A stretch of 64,000 nucleotides of DNA from Thermaerobacter sp. PB12/4term (lineage in GTDB: Bacteria; Bacillota; Sulfobacillia; Thermaerobacterales; Thermaerobacteraceae). Shown piece by piece: positions 26,207-34,763 of this stretch. Position 1 is the first letter of the stretch. Every line of letters starts with the position of its first letter. The DNA is taken from NCBI RefSeq assembly GCF_003403315.2, contig NZ_CP048407.1, forward strand, positions 2,728,001 to 2,792,000, written 5' to 3'. The notes below the pieces were generated by a model. That model was not told the DNA's origin. It did no database searches and saw only the letters and a list, made by a program, of their open reading frames with translations. Both the position numbers and the translations under genes were made by a program.

Positions 26207-27409
26207 TCACCCGCCCCAGCGCAGCACGCGGTACATCACCCGGGCCACACCGGCGGAGATCATGCCCAGGGCCTCGGCGGCCGCCTCCGACAGGTCCAGG
26301 TCGCGGCCCTCCACGTAGGGCCCGCGGTCGTTGATGCGCACCCGCACGCTGCGGCCGGTTTCGGGGTACGTCACCAGCAGCACGGTGCCGAAGGGCATCG
26401 TCCGGTGGGCCGCGGTCATTTCCCGGCCGGTGAAGATCTCGCCGCTGGCGGTGGGCCGGCCATAAAAACCAGGCCCGTACCAGGAAGCAACGGCCGGGAT
26501 CCAGTTCGGCCAGGCGCCCGCCTCCGCTGCAGCGGCGCCCGCGTCCCGGTCAACAGTCGTCTCCTCCCGCTCCCTGCCTGTCGATGCACCCTCCTGCCTG
26601 GGGGGCTCGCCCTCGGGGGCGGCACCGGATCCCGCCTCCCCGGAGGCATCCCCTCGGGAGGAACCGCCCCCGCCCGCCGGCCCGCCTTGCTCAGCGGCTC
26701 CCTGCCCGGTTGGTGCCTGCGCCGAGACCTCGGCCCGCAGGCTGGCGTCAGGAATCAGTACCACCGGATCCGGTAGGGGACCGGCGCCGGCGGTGACGGC
26801 ACCGCCCGCCCCGGCCCCCGCCTCCACCCCCGCGCCTGCGAAGGCGCGGATGCTTTCGCCTGCCGGCCATGGCCCGCCATGCCCGGCCGGTCCCGCGGCG
26901 TCATCCGCTGGACCGGCCCCCTCCCCCTTGCCGCTGGGAGACAGGGTTGCCCAGGCCTCGCCGGCGGCAATCTCCGGCAGCACGCTCCACCCGCCCGGGT
27001 TCAGCTGGGGCAGGGCCGGCGGCCACCAGCCCGCCAGCTGCCGGCGAAGGTCCTGCCACACGGGCTGGCCCGGGGTCGCCGTGGCTGCCACGGCATCGCG
27101 TACCGCGGCGACGGCGTCGTCTAGACGGGGCAGTGCCGCCTGCCCCCACTCCCTCAGGCTGCCGGCGGCACCGCGCCACTGGGCGCGGGTATCGGCCGCC
27201 AGAAAGGCCGCGAAGTCGTCGAGCCGCTGCACCTGTTCCCATAAGTTGCCTGCCCAGGCGGCCGCGGCGCCGGCCACCGCCACCGGCTCCGCGGCCGCGG
27301 AGCGGGGCGGCGCGACGGCCGCCGGCCAGGCACCACCGGCAGCGGCCCCCATGGCGAGCACCAGCAGCGTGGCGCGGAGAGCTCGCCCGAGGGTCCTTGC
27401 CGTCTCCAT
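26207..27409 (-). CDS. RlpA-like double-psi beta-barrel protein, secreted
   Basis: Exported protein of 400 residues. METARTLGRALRATLLVLAMG begins a signal peptide ending near residue 40; there is no lipobox cysteine. A long Ala/Gly/Pro-rich region follows, with a few hydrophobic helices. The C-terminal 95 residues (VASWYGPGFYGRPTASGEIF, AAHRTMPFGTVLLVTY, VRINDRGPYVEGRDLDLSEAA) are a clear RlpA-type DPBB domain. Relatives cleave or bind naked peptidoglycan glycan strands. The ATG at 27409 follows GGAGGGTG; a GTG 88 codons upstream is less likely. It stands alone, so its exact role is not shown by context. Confidence 0.85.
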   Translation of the reverse strand: METARTLGRALRATLLVLAMGAAAGGAWPAAVAPPRSAAAEPVAVAGAAAAWAGNLWEQVQRLDDFAAFLAADTRAQWRGAAGSLREWGQAALPRLDDAVAAVRDAVAATATPGQPVWQDLRRQLAGWWPPALPQLNPGGWSVLPEIAAGEAWATLSPSGKGEGAGPADDAAGPAGHGGPWPAGESIRAFAGAGVEAGAGAGGAVTAGAGPLPDPVVLIPDASLRAEVSAQAPTGQGAAEQGGPAGGGGSSRGDASGEAGSGAAPEGEPPRQEGASTGREREETTVDRDAGAAAAEAGAWPNWIPAVASWYGPGFYGRPTASGEIFTGREMTAAHRTMPFGTVLLVTYPETGRSVRVRINDRGPYVEGRDLDLSEAAAEALGMISAGVARVMYRVLRWGG

Positions 27410-28223
27410 GCCCTTCACCCTCCCCACTGCCGGGGGGCCTTGGCAACCGCGTCCACGGGGGCGGACCCGCCCCGGTCCGGCCGGTGTCCCCTGGGACAGG
27501 GACCCGGCCGGTTGGTGGCCAGGCCGGAGCGGCGGCCGTCCCCGCGCGGGCGTGGCCGCCCGTCCATCCGGGTTCCGTCCAGCCCGGCAGGCGGTCCGGC
27601 GCTTGCCCTGGTGCCGGCGCCGGCCCGGGCGCGGGTGGAACCCTGCCATGGCTCCCCCTGCCGGTGCTGGCACAATGCACCAGCAGGCCCAAGTCTGGCC
27701 CGAACGGGCGCTTTCTATACGGAACGCCCCTGTACGGGACGCCCGGGCCGCAGCCCGGCAGAGCCAGCTCCCGGGTCAAGGGCCCGGGTGGGGGAGGAGG
27801 GACAAGGGAAAGCGCCGGGCGGAGGTGGCGGGGAGGCGGGTTGCTGAAAGGGTCCGCCGGGAGACGTCCGGGCTTCCGTCGCACCGCCATACGAAGAGAA
27901 AGGCGGCGGTGTGGCGGGACACCCCCATGCAGGATCCGGCGCGGGGAGGAGCGGGCACCGCCGCCAAGCAGCAGGGGCAGGCGGTTTGCAAGAACGGGGC
28001 GACCCTGGGCGGGCCAGGGGGCGGGGCGTCCCTGGCGCCAAGGAAAGGGATGGAGGCGGCCTGGACCAAGGCGCCACGGCCCGCCCTCTGGGCCTCGTCG
28101 TACGGCCCGCCGGCCAGGCCGTACGCGCCGCCGGCCCGGCGGTGCCGGGGAGCGAACAGGGCCGGGCCGGCGGTCTGGGCGCACGGCGGTGGTGCCGCCG
28201 CTGGCGCGGAAGCCGCCCGGTGC
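27410..28223. other. 814-bp region without a recognised gene
   Basis: The DNA between the RlpA-like gene and ispDF is Pro/Arg/Gly-coding low complexity in every frame. Two near-repeats, GGAACGCCCCTGTACG and GGGACGCCCGGG, lie near 27720-27750. A TATAGA-like -10 on the minus strand near 27716 has no convincing -35. I see no RNA gene. Confidence 0.5.
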
Positions 28224-29714
28224 TCAGGATACGGGAGGGCGGCGCAGCAGCACGGCCACGGCCATGGCCGCCACGCCCTCCCGCCGCCCGATGAAACCCA
28301 GCCCTTCATTGGTGGTGGCCTTGATCCCCACCGCGCCCACCGGGACCCCGAAGGCCGCCGCCACCGCCTGCCGCATGGTCGCCACATGGGGTCCCAGCCG
28401 GGGTTCCTCCGCCACCACGGTCAGGTCCAGCTGCGCCGGCTCCCAGCCGTGACGGCGCACCAGGCCGGCCACCCGGGCAGCCAGGGAGGCGCTGGAGGCG
28501 CCGGCCCAGCGGGGGTCGCCCGGCGGGAACCAGTGGCCGATGTCGGGCAGGCCGGCCGCCCCCAGCACGGCGTCCATGGCCGCGTGGAGCACCACGTCGG
28601 CATCGGAATGCCCTTCCAGGCCTCGCTCCCAGGGGATCGGCACACCTCCCAGCACCAGCGGGCGGCCCGGCGCGAACCGGTGCACGTCGTAGCCGAAGCC
28701 GACCCGCCAGGGCAGGACCGCTCCAGGTCCGCCGCCGCCCCAGGGCCCGCTGGGGGATCCGGCCTGGTCCGGCACGGGCTGTTCCGCGGCGGCCTCCGCC
28801 CCCGACGCCGGCAGCCGGGATGTGCCCCCCGCGGGGTGGCGGGCCGGACCAGGGGCCTGCTCCTGCGCCTGCACCAGGTGGGCCGCCACGGCAAAGTCCA
28901 CGGGCCAGGTCAGCTTGAGGTTGGCGGGGTCCCCCGGCACCACCGCCACCGGCACCCCCAGCCGCTCCAGGATGGCGGCGTCGTCGGTGAACCCCTGCCA
29001 GCCGCGGCGGCGAACCTCCTGGTGGGCTGCCCAGATCAGGTCCAGGCGGAAACCCTGGGGTGTCTGCACCGCCCGCAGGCGCCAGCGGGGCAGGGTGGAT
29101 GCCACCCACTCGGGCAGGGAACCCCCGGCCGGGTCCGCGCCCGCCGGGTCTACCGGCAGGGCCGCACCGGCCCCCTCCCTCTCGCCCTCCCCGGCTCCGG
29201 GCTCGGGGCCGGGGGGATGGCCGGCCACCTCCTTGATGGTGTCGCCCACCGGCACCGCCGGTACTGCCGCCCCGTACCGGCCGGCAGCCGCCAGCACAGC
29301 GCGGATCAGGTTCGGGGTGACCAGGGGGCGGGCGGCGTCATGGATCAGGACCCAGGCCGGCGGCCGCGGCCCCTCCGCCAGGCAGCGCAGGGCTGCGTAG
29401 ACCGAATCCTCCCGCTCTGCGCCGCCGTCCACCAGCTGCACCGCCACGCCGGGGGGCAGCCAGGGACGCACCCGCTCCTCCCAGAGAAGACGCTCCTCGG
29501 GGCGCAGGGCCACCACCAGCCGGCCGATCCCCGCGGCCGCCAGGGCCTGAAGGGAGCGGGCCAGCACCGGCCGGCCCGCCAGATCCCGGAACACCTTGTT
29601 CAAGCCGCCGCCCAGGCGGGTGGAACGACCGGCGGCGGGGACCACGGCGGCCACACCGCCGGCCAGGGCGGTGGCCCCACCGGCCACCGTTACCGGTTCA
29701 TCCGGACGGGTCAC
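28224..29714 (-). CDS. ispDF: Bifunctional IspD/IspF
   Basis: A fusion of two enzymes of the methylerythritol phosphate isoprenoid pathway, 496 residues. The N-terminal half is 2-C-methyl-D-erythritol 4-phosphate cytidylyltransferase: VVPAAGRSTRLGGGLNKVF near residue 24, DAARPLV near 125 and QTPQGFRLDLIW near 217. An internal Gly/Glu/Pro-rich insert lies at about 168-200. After a 60-residue Ala/Gly linker, the C-terminal half is 2-C-methyl-D-erythritol 2,4-cyclodiphosphate synthase, with the metal-binding DVHRF, GHSDADVVLHAAMDA, DIGHWFP and KATTNEGLGFIGR. The intermediate kinase IspE is not in the window. The start overlaps the yacL stop by 4 bp. Confidence 0.95.
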   Translation of the reverse strand: MTRPDEPVTVAGGATALAGGVAAVVPAAGRSTRLGGGLNKVFRDLAGRPVLARSLQALAAAGIGRLVVALRPEERLLWEERVRPWLPPGVAVQLVDGGAEREDSVYAALRCLAEGPRPPAWVLIHDAARPLVTPNLIRAVLAAAGRYGAAVPAVPVGDTIKEVAGHPPGPEPGAGEGEREGAGAALPVDPAGADPAGGSLPEWVASTLPRWRLRAVQTPQGFRLDLIWAAHQEVRRRGWQGFTDDAAILERLGVPVAVVPGDPANLKLTWPVDFAVAAHLVQAQEQAPGPARHPAGGTSRLPASGAEAAAEQPVPDQAGSPSGPWGGGGPGAVLPWRVGFGYDVHRFAPGRPLVLGGVPIPWERGLEGHSDADVVLHAAMDAVLGAAGLPDIGHWFPPGDPRWAGASSASLAARVAGLVRRHGWEPAQLDLTVVAEEPRLGPHVATMRQAVAAAFGVPVGAVGIKATTNEGLGFIGRREGVAAMAVAVLLRRPPVS

Positions 29715-30817
29715 GGCGCCGCCCGCCCCATCACCCGGGGCCGTGCGAAGATCATGCGCCCGGCGGCGGTCTGCAGCACCGTGGACACTTCCACGTCGAT
29801 GCGCTGGCCGATGTACCGCTTGCCGCCCTCCACCACGATCATGGTGCCGTCATCCAGGAAACCTACGCCCTGGCCCGCCTCCTTGCCCTCGCGGATGATC
29901 TGGACCTCCATGGACTCGCCGGGCAGCACCACCGGCTTGACGGCGTTGGCCAGCTCGTTGACGTTGAGCACCGGCACGCCCTGCAGGCCCGCGATCTGGT
30001 TCAGGTTGTAGTCGTTGGTGACCACCTTGCCGTTGAGCCGCCGGGCCAGCCGCAGCAGCTTGGTGTCGACGTCGTCTCCCTCCACGTCGCCCTCGTAGAT
30101 CTCCACGGGCACGGGCGATTCCTGCTGGATGCGGCGCAGGATCTCCAGGCCCCGCCGTCCCCGGTTGCGCCGCAGGGTGTCGGCCGAGTCGGCGATGCGG
30201 CGGAGTTCTTCCAGCACGAAGCCGGGCACCACCAGGGTTCCCTCGAGGAACCCCGTCTCGACCACGTCGGCGATGCGGCCGTCGATGATGGCGCTGGTGT
30301 CCAGGACCTTGTACGAACCGGCCGGCCGGGATGGGGCGCGGTCCCGGTCCCGCTCCCGCCCCGGTCGCGGCAGGGCGGCCAGCAGGTGGACCAGGTCATC
30401 CCGGCGCTTGACGGCCACCACCGCCCCCAGATAGGCCAGCAGCACCGCGAAGATGGGGGGCAGCAGCGGGCCCACCACCGGCACCAGCCCCAGAGGGCCG
30501 CTGAGCAGGTTGGCGATGACCAGGCCCGCTATCAGCCCCAGCACCCCGGCCAGGGTGTCCTGGATGGGCGTTCGCACCAGCCGGGATTCGACCCACTGGG
30601 TGAACTGGACCACCTGCTGCCAGATGCGCAGGGCCGCCGCATACCCGCCGAGGCCGCCCAGCAACAAAAAAAGAACCATGATTCCGTATGTCCACTGGCG
30701 GGGCAGCTCGGCCAGGATCTGTAGCGACTCCTGCTGCAGCAGCCCATAGTAGGCCAGCCCCAGGCCGCCCAGGGCACCCAGGACGGCGAAGGCCAGCCGG
30801 ATGGACCGCATGCGCAC
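29711..30817 (-). CDS. PIN/TRAM membrane protein (YacL family)
   Basis: A 368-residue protein with four hydrophobic segments in the first 135 residues, a PIN nuclease-like domain (VLDTSAIIDGRIADVVETG near 170, VTNDYNLNQIAG near 268) and a C-terminal TRAM domain (GTMIVVEGGKRYIGQRIDVEV). This matches YacL of Bacillus, which lies next to ispD and carD-like genes there too. Acidic residues expected for a metal-dependent PIN ribonuclease are present, but activity and substrate are not established. The ATG at 30817 is followed four codons later by Arg-Leu and the first membrane segment. Confidence 0.9.
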   Translation of the reverse strand: MRMRSIRLAFAVLGALGGLGLAYYGLLQQESLQILAELPRQWTYGIMVLFLLLGGLGGYAAALRIWQQVVQFTQWVESRLVRTPIQDTLAGVLGLIAGLVIANLLSGPLGLVPVVGPLLPPIFAVLLAYLGAVVAVKRRDDLVHLLAALPRPGRERDRDRAPSRPAGSYKVLDTSAIIDGRIADVVETGFLEGTLVVPGFVLEELRRIADSADTLRRNRGRRGLEILRRIQQESPVPVEIYEGDVEGDDVDTKLLRLARRLNGKVVTNDYNLNQIAGLQGVPVLNVNELANAVKPVVLPGESMEVQIIREGKEAGQGVGFLDDGTMIVVEGGKRYIGQRIDVEVSTVLQTAAGRMIFARPRVMGRAAP

Positions 30818-31013
30818 GCCTCTCGCCTCCCTTCGGTTGGCCCCATGTCGCCGTTGGCCTGATGGATCCGCGAGGCGCCCCCCACCGCAGACTACCCGGC
30901 GCCTGGCGGCGGGCTGTCCCGTTCCCGGATCCCGCTCTCCGGCCCCCCAAAGGAATTCGCCCCCTCAGCCTCCTTTGGGCGGGTCTGTGGCAGTCTCTGG
31001 CGGGTGCAGTTCG

Positions 31014-31019
31014 ATTATA
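31014..31019 (-). promoter_or_regulatory. Possible -10 element before yacL-ispDF
   Basis: A perfect TATAAT on the minus strand, about 200 bp before the YacL-like gene and just after carD. No good -35 lies 16 to 18 bp upstream (CTGTGC at best). CarD-type factors can help promoters with poor -35 elements; applying that here is speculation. Confidence 0.4.
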
Positions 31020-31078
31020 CCCCCGCATAGGCCCCCGCACAGGAAGGGCGGCGCCGGTGCTGACGGCAGGGTCCCGGT

Positions 31079-31579
31079 TTACGCCCCGCCCGCCGGCTCG
31101 GCCGCCCCGAGGTGCCGTTCCACCAGGGCGTCGGCCTCGTCCCGCCCCATGCCGCCGGCCAGGGCCAGCTCGCTGACCAGGATCTGGCGCGCCTGATCCA
31201 GCAGCCGCCGTTCACCCCCGGACAGGCCGCGGGCCTTCTGGCGGGCGCTGAGGTTGCGGACGACCACGGCCACCTCCAGGATGTCGCCGCTGCGCAGCTT
31301 GTCGGCATGCTCCCGGTAGCGGTGGTTCCAGTTGGAGTCCAGGGGTGGAACCGGTTCACACAGGGCCTCCAGCACCGCCGGCACCTTGTCCGCCGGGATC
31401 ACGGGCCGCAGGCCGCTCTGCTGGGCGCTGGCCGTGGGGATCATAAGCCGCATGTCCCCCACGGGCAGCCGCAGGATGTAGTACCGGTGCCGTTCCCCCA
31501 GCACCTCCCGTTCCTCGATGGCCTCGATGACGCCCGCGCCGTGCATGGGATAGACGACGCGATCCCCCACCTGGAACAC
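31079..31579 (-). CDS. CarD-family transcription regulator
   Basis: A 166-residue protein that in relatives binds the RNA polymerase beta subunit and stabilises open complexes. The N-terminal RNAP-interaction domain shows FQVGDRVVYPMHGAGVIEAI and YYILRLPVGDMRLMIPTASA. The helical C-terminal part includes NWNHRYREHADKLRSGD and LLDQARQILVSELALAG. The start is a GTG at 31579 with GGGAGGTGAGGCG before it. It has a good extended -10 promoter (31676-31704) and lies upstream of yacL-ispDF, as in Bacillus and Clostridium. Confidence 0.92.
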   Translation of the reverse strand: MFQVGDRVVYPMHGAGVIEAIEEREVLGERHRYYILRLPVGDMRLMIPTASAQQSGLRPVIPADKVPAVLEALCEPVPPLDSNWNHRYREHADKLRSGDILEVAVVVRNLSARQKARGLSGGERRLLDQARQILVSELALAGGMGRDEADALVERHLGAAEPAGGA

Positions 31580-31675
31580 CGCCTCACCTCCCAGGGCCGG
31601 GGCCGGGGCCAGGGCAGCACCACGGCTCCCGCTCCCCCAGTGTACACCAGGGAGACCTCCTCCGTAAAAAGAGTG

Positions 31676-31704
31676 AATTTATCACCCTGATTAAGCCCCG
31701 TCAA
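31676..31704 (-). promoter_or_regulatory. Promoter of carD
   Basis: The minus strand reads TTGACG (31699-31704), a 17-bp spacer ending in TGA, and TAAATT (31676-31681): a -35 with an extended -10. It is divergent from the plus-strand promoter at 31757. Confidence 0.8.
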
Positions 31705-31756
31705 CGAATTCCTTGGGACTCGCTGCCCGCCGGTGCCCCGGGAGCCCAGGCCTTGA

Positions 31757-31786
31757 TTGACGCGCCTTTCCCGGGGTGCCTATAAT
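31757..31786 (+). promoter_or_regulatory. Promoter of the conserved unknown gene at 31830
   Basis: TTGACG (31757-31762), an 18-bp spacer and TATAAT (31781-31786). The predicted start near 31793 excludes a longer upstream reading of the gene and supports the TTG at 31830. Confidence 0.8.
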
Positions 31787-31829
31787 AGCGCCAGGCCGTG
31801 GGGATGCCCGTGCAAGAGGGGTGACGCGG

Positions 31830-32225
31830 TTGAAGGACCTGTTGGTGGATGAGTTTCAACACGCGGTGGCCGACTGCCTGGTCCGTCACCGCAGCGTGTT
31901 GGACGTCCTGTCGAAGTTTCAGGAAGCCAACGCCCGCGTACACCGCGCCGTGGCCAAGGCCGTAACCAGTTGTGGCTGCATCAGCATCCACGCGCAGCGG
32001 CCCAAGATTCCCGCCCAGAGCACCCTCCGGGACTTGAAGAGCTATATGGACGACCATGTCGACGGGACGCTTTGCGAAAGCTGCCGCGAGGTCCTCGAGG
32101 AGGAACTTGGCAAGCAGCTTTTTTATTTGGTCGCCCTCTGCAACCTGTTCGACATCAACACCTTCGACCTTTTCATCAAGGAGAACCGCAAGCTCTCAAC
32201 CCTGGGGATGTACCACATCTCCTGA
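31830..32225 (+). CDS. Conserved Firmicutes protein of unknown function, MazG-like C-terminus
   Basis: A 131-residue protein from a TTG start that follows GAGGGGTGACGCGG. The sequence is helical and well conserved in character: DEFQHAVADCLVRHRSVLDVLSKFQEANARVHRAV, then SCGCISI, LCESCREVLEEELGKQLFYL and ALCNLFDINTFDLFIKE. The ELGKQLFYLVALCNLFDI stretch resembles the helix-loop-helix of MazG-type nucleotide pyrophosphohydrolases. The acidic metal-binding set is not fully visible, and the paired cysteines (CGC and CxxC) suggest a metal site instead. I recall similar proteins in Moorella- and Desulfotomaculum-type Firmicutes but no known function. It has its own strong promoter and no partner gene. 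Confidence 0.75.
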   Translation: MKDLLVDEFQHAVADCLVRHRSVLDVLSKFQEANARVHRAVAKAVTSCGCISIHAQRPKIPAQSTLRDLKSYMDDHVDGTLCESCREVLEEELGKQLFYLVALCNLFDINTFDLFIKENRKLSTLGMYHIS

Positions 32226-32659
32226 GGGCCGGACTTCCCGGGCCGGATCCCCTGCCCGGGCTGGCAAGCCGGGACCCGCGACGCAGCAGCGGCGGGGACG
32301 GCTGCGCGGCGGGAGCCAGGCAAGAGGGGAACGCCGGTTCCGTGGCCGGACGGGGTCGCGTGCCCCCGGGAACTTCCCCGTTGCAAGACGGTGCCGGTTC
32401 CGGCCGCGAGGAGGCGGAAGCTTGTTCCGCGTCACGGCTGCGGCCCGCACCGCGGCCCGCGGCTAGCTCGCGCGGCAGCAACGGTCACCCACGCCGCGGC
32501 CCGGAGGCGGTTCCCGCCGCAAGGGGATCGCGCACGCTGCGGCCGGGAGGCGGCAGCCGGAGAGGACACGGTTTGAGGGCAGGGGGCGGCACCCCAGGGT
32601 GCCGCCCCCTGCCCTCAAACCCTCGCACGGAAACCCGCGCCGGGCGCACCCGGCGCCGT
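32226..32659. other. 434-bp convergent gap, mostly GC-rich low complexity
   Basis: This gap lies between the plus-strand unknown gene and sat on the minus strand. It contains imperfect direct repeats (GCGGCCCGGAGGCGG and GCGGCCGGGAGGCGG) and the 52-bp palindrome described separately. No gene or RNA was recognised. Confidence 0.5.
32570..32621. terminator. Perfect 25-bp inverted repeat between convergent genes
   Basis: Left arm 32570-32594 (GGTTTGAGGGCAGGGGGCGG then CACCC) and right arm 32597-32621 are exact complements with a 2-nt centre. The site lies between convergent transcription units, so a bidirectional terminator is the simplest reading. Neither side has a T tract, and the arm is long for a terminator. 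Confidence 0.6.
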
Positions 32660-34012
32660 TCAAGCGCCCTGGGCCGCCAGGGCATCCCGCAACAGCTCCG
32701 CCACCTCCGGCCGGGTGAACTCGGGCGGCGGCAGCTCGCCGGCCCGGAGCATGGCCCGCACCCGGGTACCGCTCAGATGGAGGCGGTCGGCGGGCGGGTG
32801 GGGACAGGTCTTCACCGTGGCCATGGCCCCGCAGCGCCGGCAGTAGAAGGCATGCTCGAAGCGCAGGGGGATGACGCCCAGTTCCTCCGGCGCGAAGCGG
32901 TCGAAGATGCGATGGGCCGCGTAGGGGTCGTAGTAGGAGCCCACCCCGGCGTGGTCGCGCCCCACGATGAAGTGGCTGCAGCCGTAGTTCTTTCGGATCA
33001 GGGCGTGGAAGAGGGCCTCCCGCGGGCCGGCGTAGCGCATGGCCGCCGGGAAGGCCGCCAGGACCACCCGCTCCTGGGGATAGTAAACCCGGACGGCCAC
33101 CCGGTAGCTTTCCAGCACCACGTGCCGGGGCAGGTCGTCGGCCTTGGTCTCCCCCACCAGCGGGTGCAGCAGCAGCCCGTCGACCATCTCCAGGGCACAC
33201 TTCTGCAGGTATTCGTGGGCCCGGTGCAAGGGGTTGCGGGTCTGGAAGCCCGCCACCAGGCGCCAGCCCCGCCGGGCGAAGAGGCGCCGGGTCTCCGCCG
33301 GCTCCAGCACCCACTCCCGGGCCCAGGTGGGCTGGCGCTCAAACACCACCACCGGCCCGCCCGCGCACCAGTCGCTCTCCCCAGCCAGCCGCGCGACCCC
33401 GGGATGCGCCAGATCGGTGGTCCCGAAGACCAGCACCGCCTCCCGCTGCCGGTCCCGGCGGAAGACGTCCCGGACCTCCATGAGCCCGCAGGGCCGGCCG
33501 CCCTCATCCACCAGCAGCACCGCCGGCGCTCGCCGCACGGCCTCCACCTGGTCCGGCGGGACGGAGAGCACCACGGGCAGCGACCACGGCAGGCCCGAGG
33601 CCAGCCGCATGGTGTCCACGCAACTGCGGTAGTCTTCTGCGGTCATGAAGCCCTCCAGCGGGCTCAGGGCGCCGGTGGCCAGAAGCTCCAGGTCCGAGCG
33701 CTCCCGGGGCGAGAGCACCAGCCGGGGCAGGCCCGCCTGGGCTGCAGCCCGCCGCTCTGCCGCCAGGGCGGGGTCATCCACCAGGCGCCGGCAGAGGCGC
33801 CCGCCGTGGGGTGGAACCAGCCCTTCCTCCCCCACGTCCTCCCCCAGCGCCGGTCCGGCGGCCCGGGTTGAGCCCGGCGCCTCCACCTGCGGTGCAGCGG
33901 GGCCCGCGCCCCTCCCTCCCTGGGTTCCGCCTCCTGCCCAAGCGAGTCCCCCGGCTGCCTGCGCCCGTGCCTGGGCCGCTCCGCCGGCTCCGGTTCCTTC
34001 CCATCCCGTCAT
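32660..34012 (-). CDS. sat: Sulfate adenylyltransferase (ATP sulfurylase)
   Basis: Activates sulfate with ATP to adenosine 5'-phosphosulfate. From the ATG at 34012 it has 450 residues; the first 65 are Gly/Ala-rich. Family motifs are present: LSPRERSDLELLATGALSPLEGF, the active site QTRNPLHRAHE, GRDHAGVGSYYDPYAAHRIFD, and a C-terminal SGTRVRAMLRAGELPP. CRRCGAMATVKTCPH adds a four-cysteine zinc-like site seen in prokaryotic sulfurylases. GGAAGGGGGG precedes the ATG; an earlier ATG overlapping the cysH stop is possible. It follows the APS reductase directly, forming a two-gene assimilation unit. Confidence 0.93.
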   Translation of the reverse strand: MTGWEGTGAGGAAQARAQAAGGLAWAGGGTQGGRGAGPAAPQVEAPGSTRAAGPALGEDVGEEGLVPPHGGRLCRRLVDDPALAAERRAAAQAGLPRLVLSPRERSDLELLATGALSPLEGFMTAEDYRSCVDTMRLASGLPWSLPVVLSVPPDQVEAVRRAPAVLLVDEGGRPCGLMEVRDVFRRDRQREAVLVFGTTDLAHPGVARLAGESDWCAGGPVVVFERQPTWAREWVLEPAETRRLFARRGWRLVAGFQTRNPLHRAHEYLQKCALEMVDGLLLHPLVGETKADDLPRHVVLESYRVAVRVYYPQERVVLAAFPAAMRYAGPREALFHALIRKNYGCSHFIVGRDHAGVGSYYDPYAAHRIFDRFAPEELGVIPLRFEHAFYCRRCGAMATVKTCPHPPADRLHLSGTRVRAMLRAGELPPPEFTRPEVAELLRDALAAQGA

Positions 34013-34040
34013 GCCACCTGTCCCCCCTTCCGCCCTGCCG

Positions 34041-34763
34041 TCAGGCATGGAGGCCGCACTCCGTCTTGTTGAACCCCGCCCAGCGGCCGGCCCGCGGATC
34101 CTCCCCCGGCGCCACGGGGCGCGTGCAGGGGGCGCACCCGATGCTGGGGTAGCCCCGGTCGTGCAGGGGATTGTAGGGCACGCCGCGGCGGAGGATGTAA
34201 TCCCACAGCTGGCTGCGGGTCCACCGGGCCAGGGGGTTGACCTTGATCAGGCCGAACCGGCGGTCGGCCTCCACCACCGCAGCGCCGGCCCGCTGGGGCG
34301 TCTGCTCGCGGCGGATGCCGGTGACCCACGCGTCGAAGCCGGCCAGGAACCGCTGCAGGGGTTCCACCTTGCGCAGCCGGCAGCAGAGGTCCGGGTCCCG
34401 CTGCCACAGGCTGGGGCCGTAGCGCCGGGCCTGTTCTTCCAGGGTGAGAAGGGGCCGGACGGCCACCGGCTCGATACCGTAATACTCCGCCACCCGCCGG
34501 CAGGTGGCGTAGGTTTCGGGAAAGTGCAGGCCCGTGTCCAGGTAGAACACGGTCACAGCCTCCAGCTTGCCGGCGGCGGCAGCCATGTCGATCAGGGCCA
34601 CGTCTTCCGCCTGGAAGCTGCAGGCCAGGGCCAGCCGGCCCGGAAAGCGGTCCAGGGCCCAGCCCAGGATGGCCTGGGGAGACGCCTCTTCCAGGGAGCA
34701 GGCCAGGGATGCGATCTCTTCCTCCGGCAGGGCCAGGGGGCGCGGCGCCTGCGCGTTGGCCAA
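34041..34763 (-). CDS. cysH: Adenosine 5'-phosphosulfate reductase
   Basis: Reduces activated sulfate to sulfite with thioredoxin. The protein has about 240 residues from a TTG start that follows GGGAGGTGGAGATC; a start 23 codons upstream is possible. The PP-loop region shows LACSFQAEDVALIDMA and FYLDTGLHFPETYATCRR. The paired CC (DPDLCCRLRKVEPL) and CxxC (SIGCAPCTR) are the four ligands of the iron-sulfur cluster that marks APS rather than PAPS reductases. The catalytic cysteine is in the C-terminal ECGLHA. The pair with sat gives sulfate to sulfite; no APS kinase is seen. Confidence 0.93.
   Translation of the reverse strand: MANAQAPRPLALPEEEIASLACSLEEASPQAILGWALDRFPGRLALACSFQAEDVALIDMAAAAGKLEAVTVFYLDTGLHFPETYATCRRVAEYYGIEPVAVRPLLTLEEQARRYGPSLWQRDPDLCCRLRKVEPLQRFLAGFDAWVTGIRREQTPQRAGAAVVEADRRFGLIKVNPLARWTRSQLWDYILRRGVPYNPLHDRGYPSIGCAPCTRPVAPGEDPRAGRWAGFNKTECGLHA

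Noticed and set aside
27410-27673. An 88-codon upstream extension of the RlpA-like protein from a GTG
   Set aside because: The stretch is Arg/Pro-rich, would bury the signal peptide, and the ATG at 27409 has the better ribosome site.
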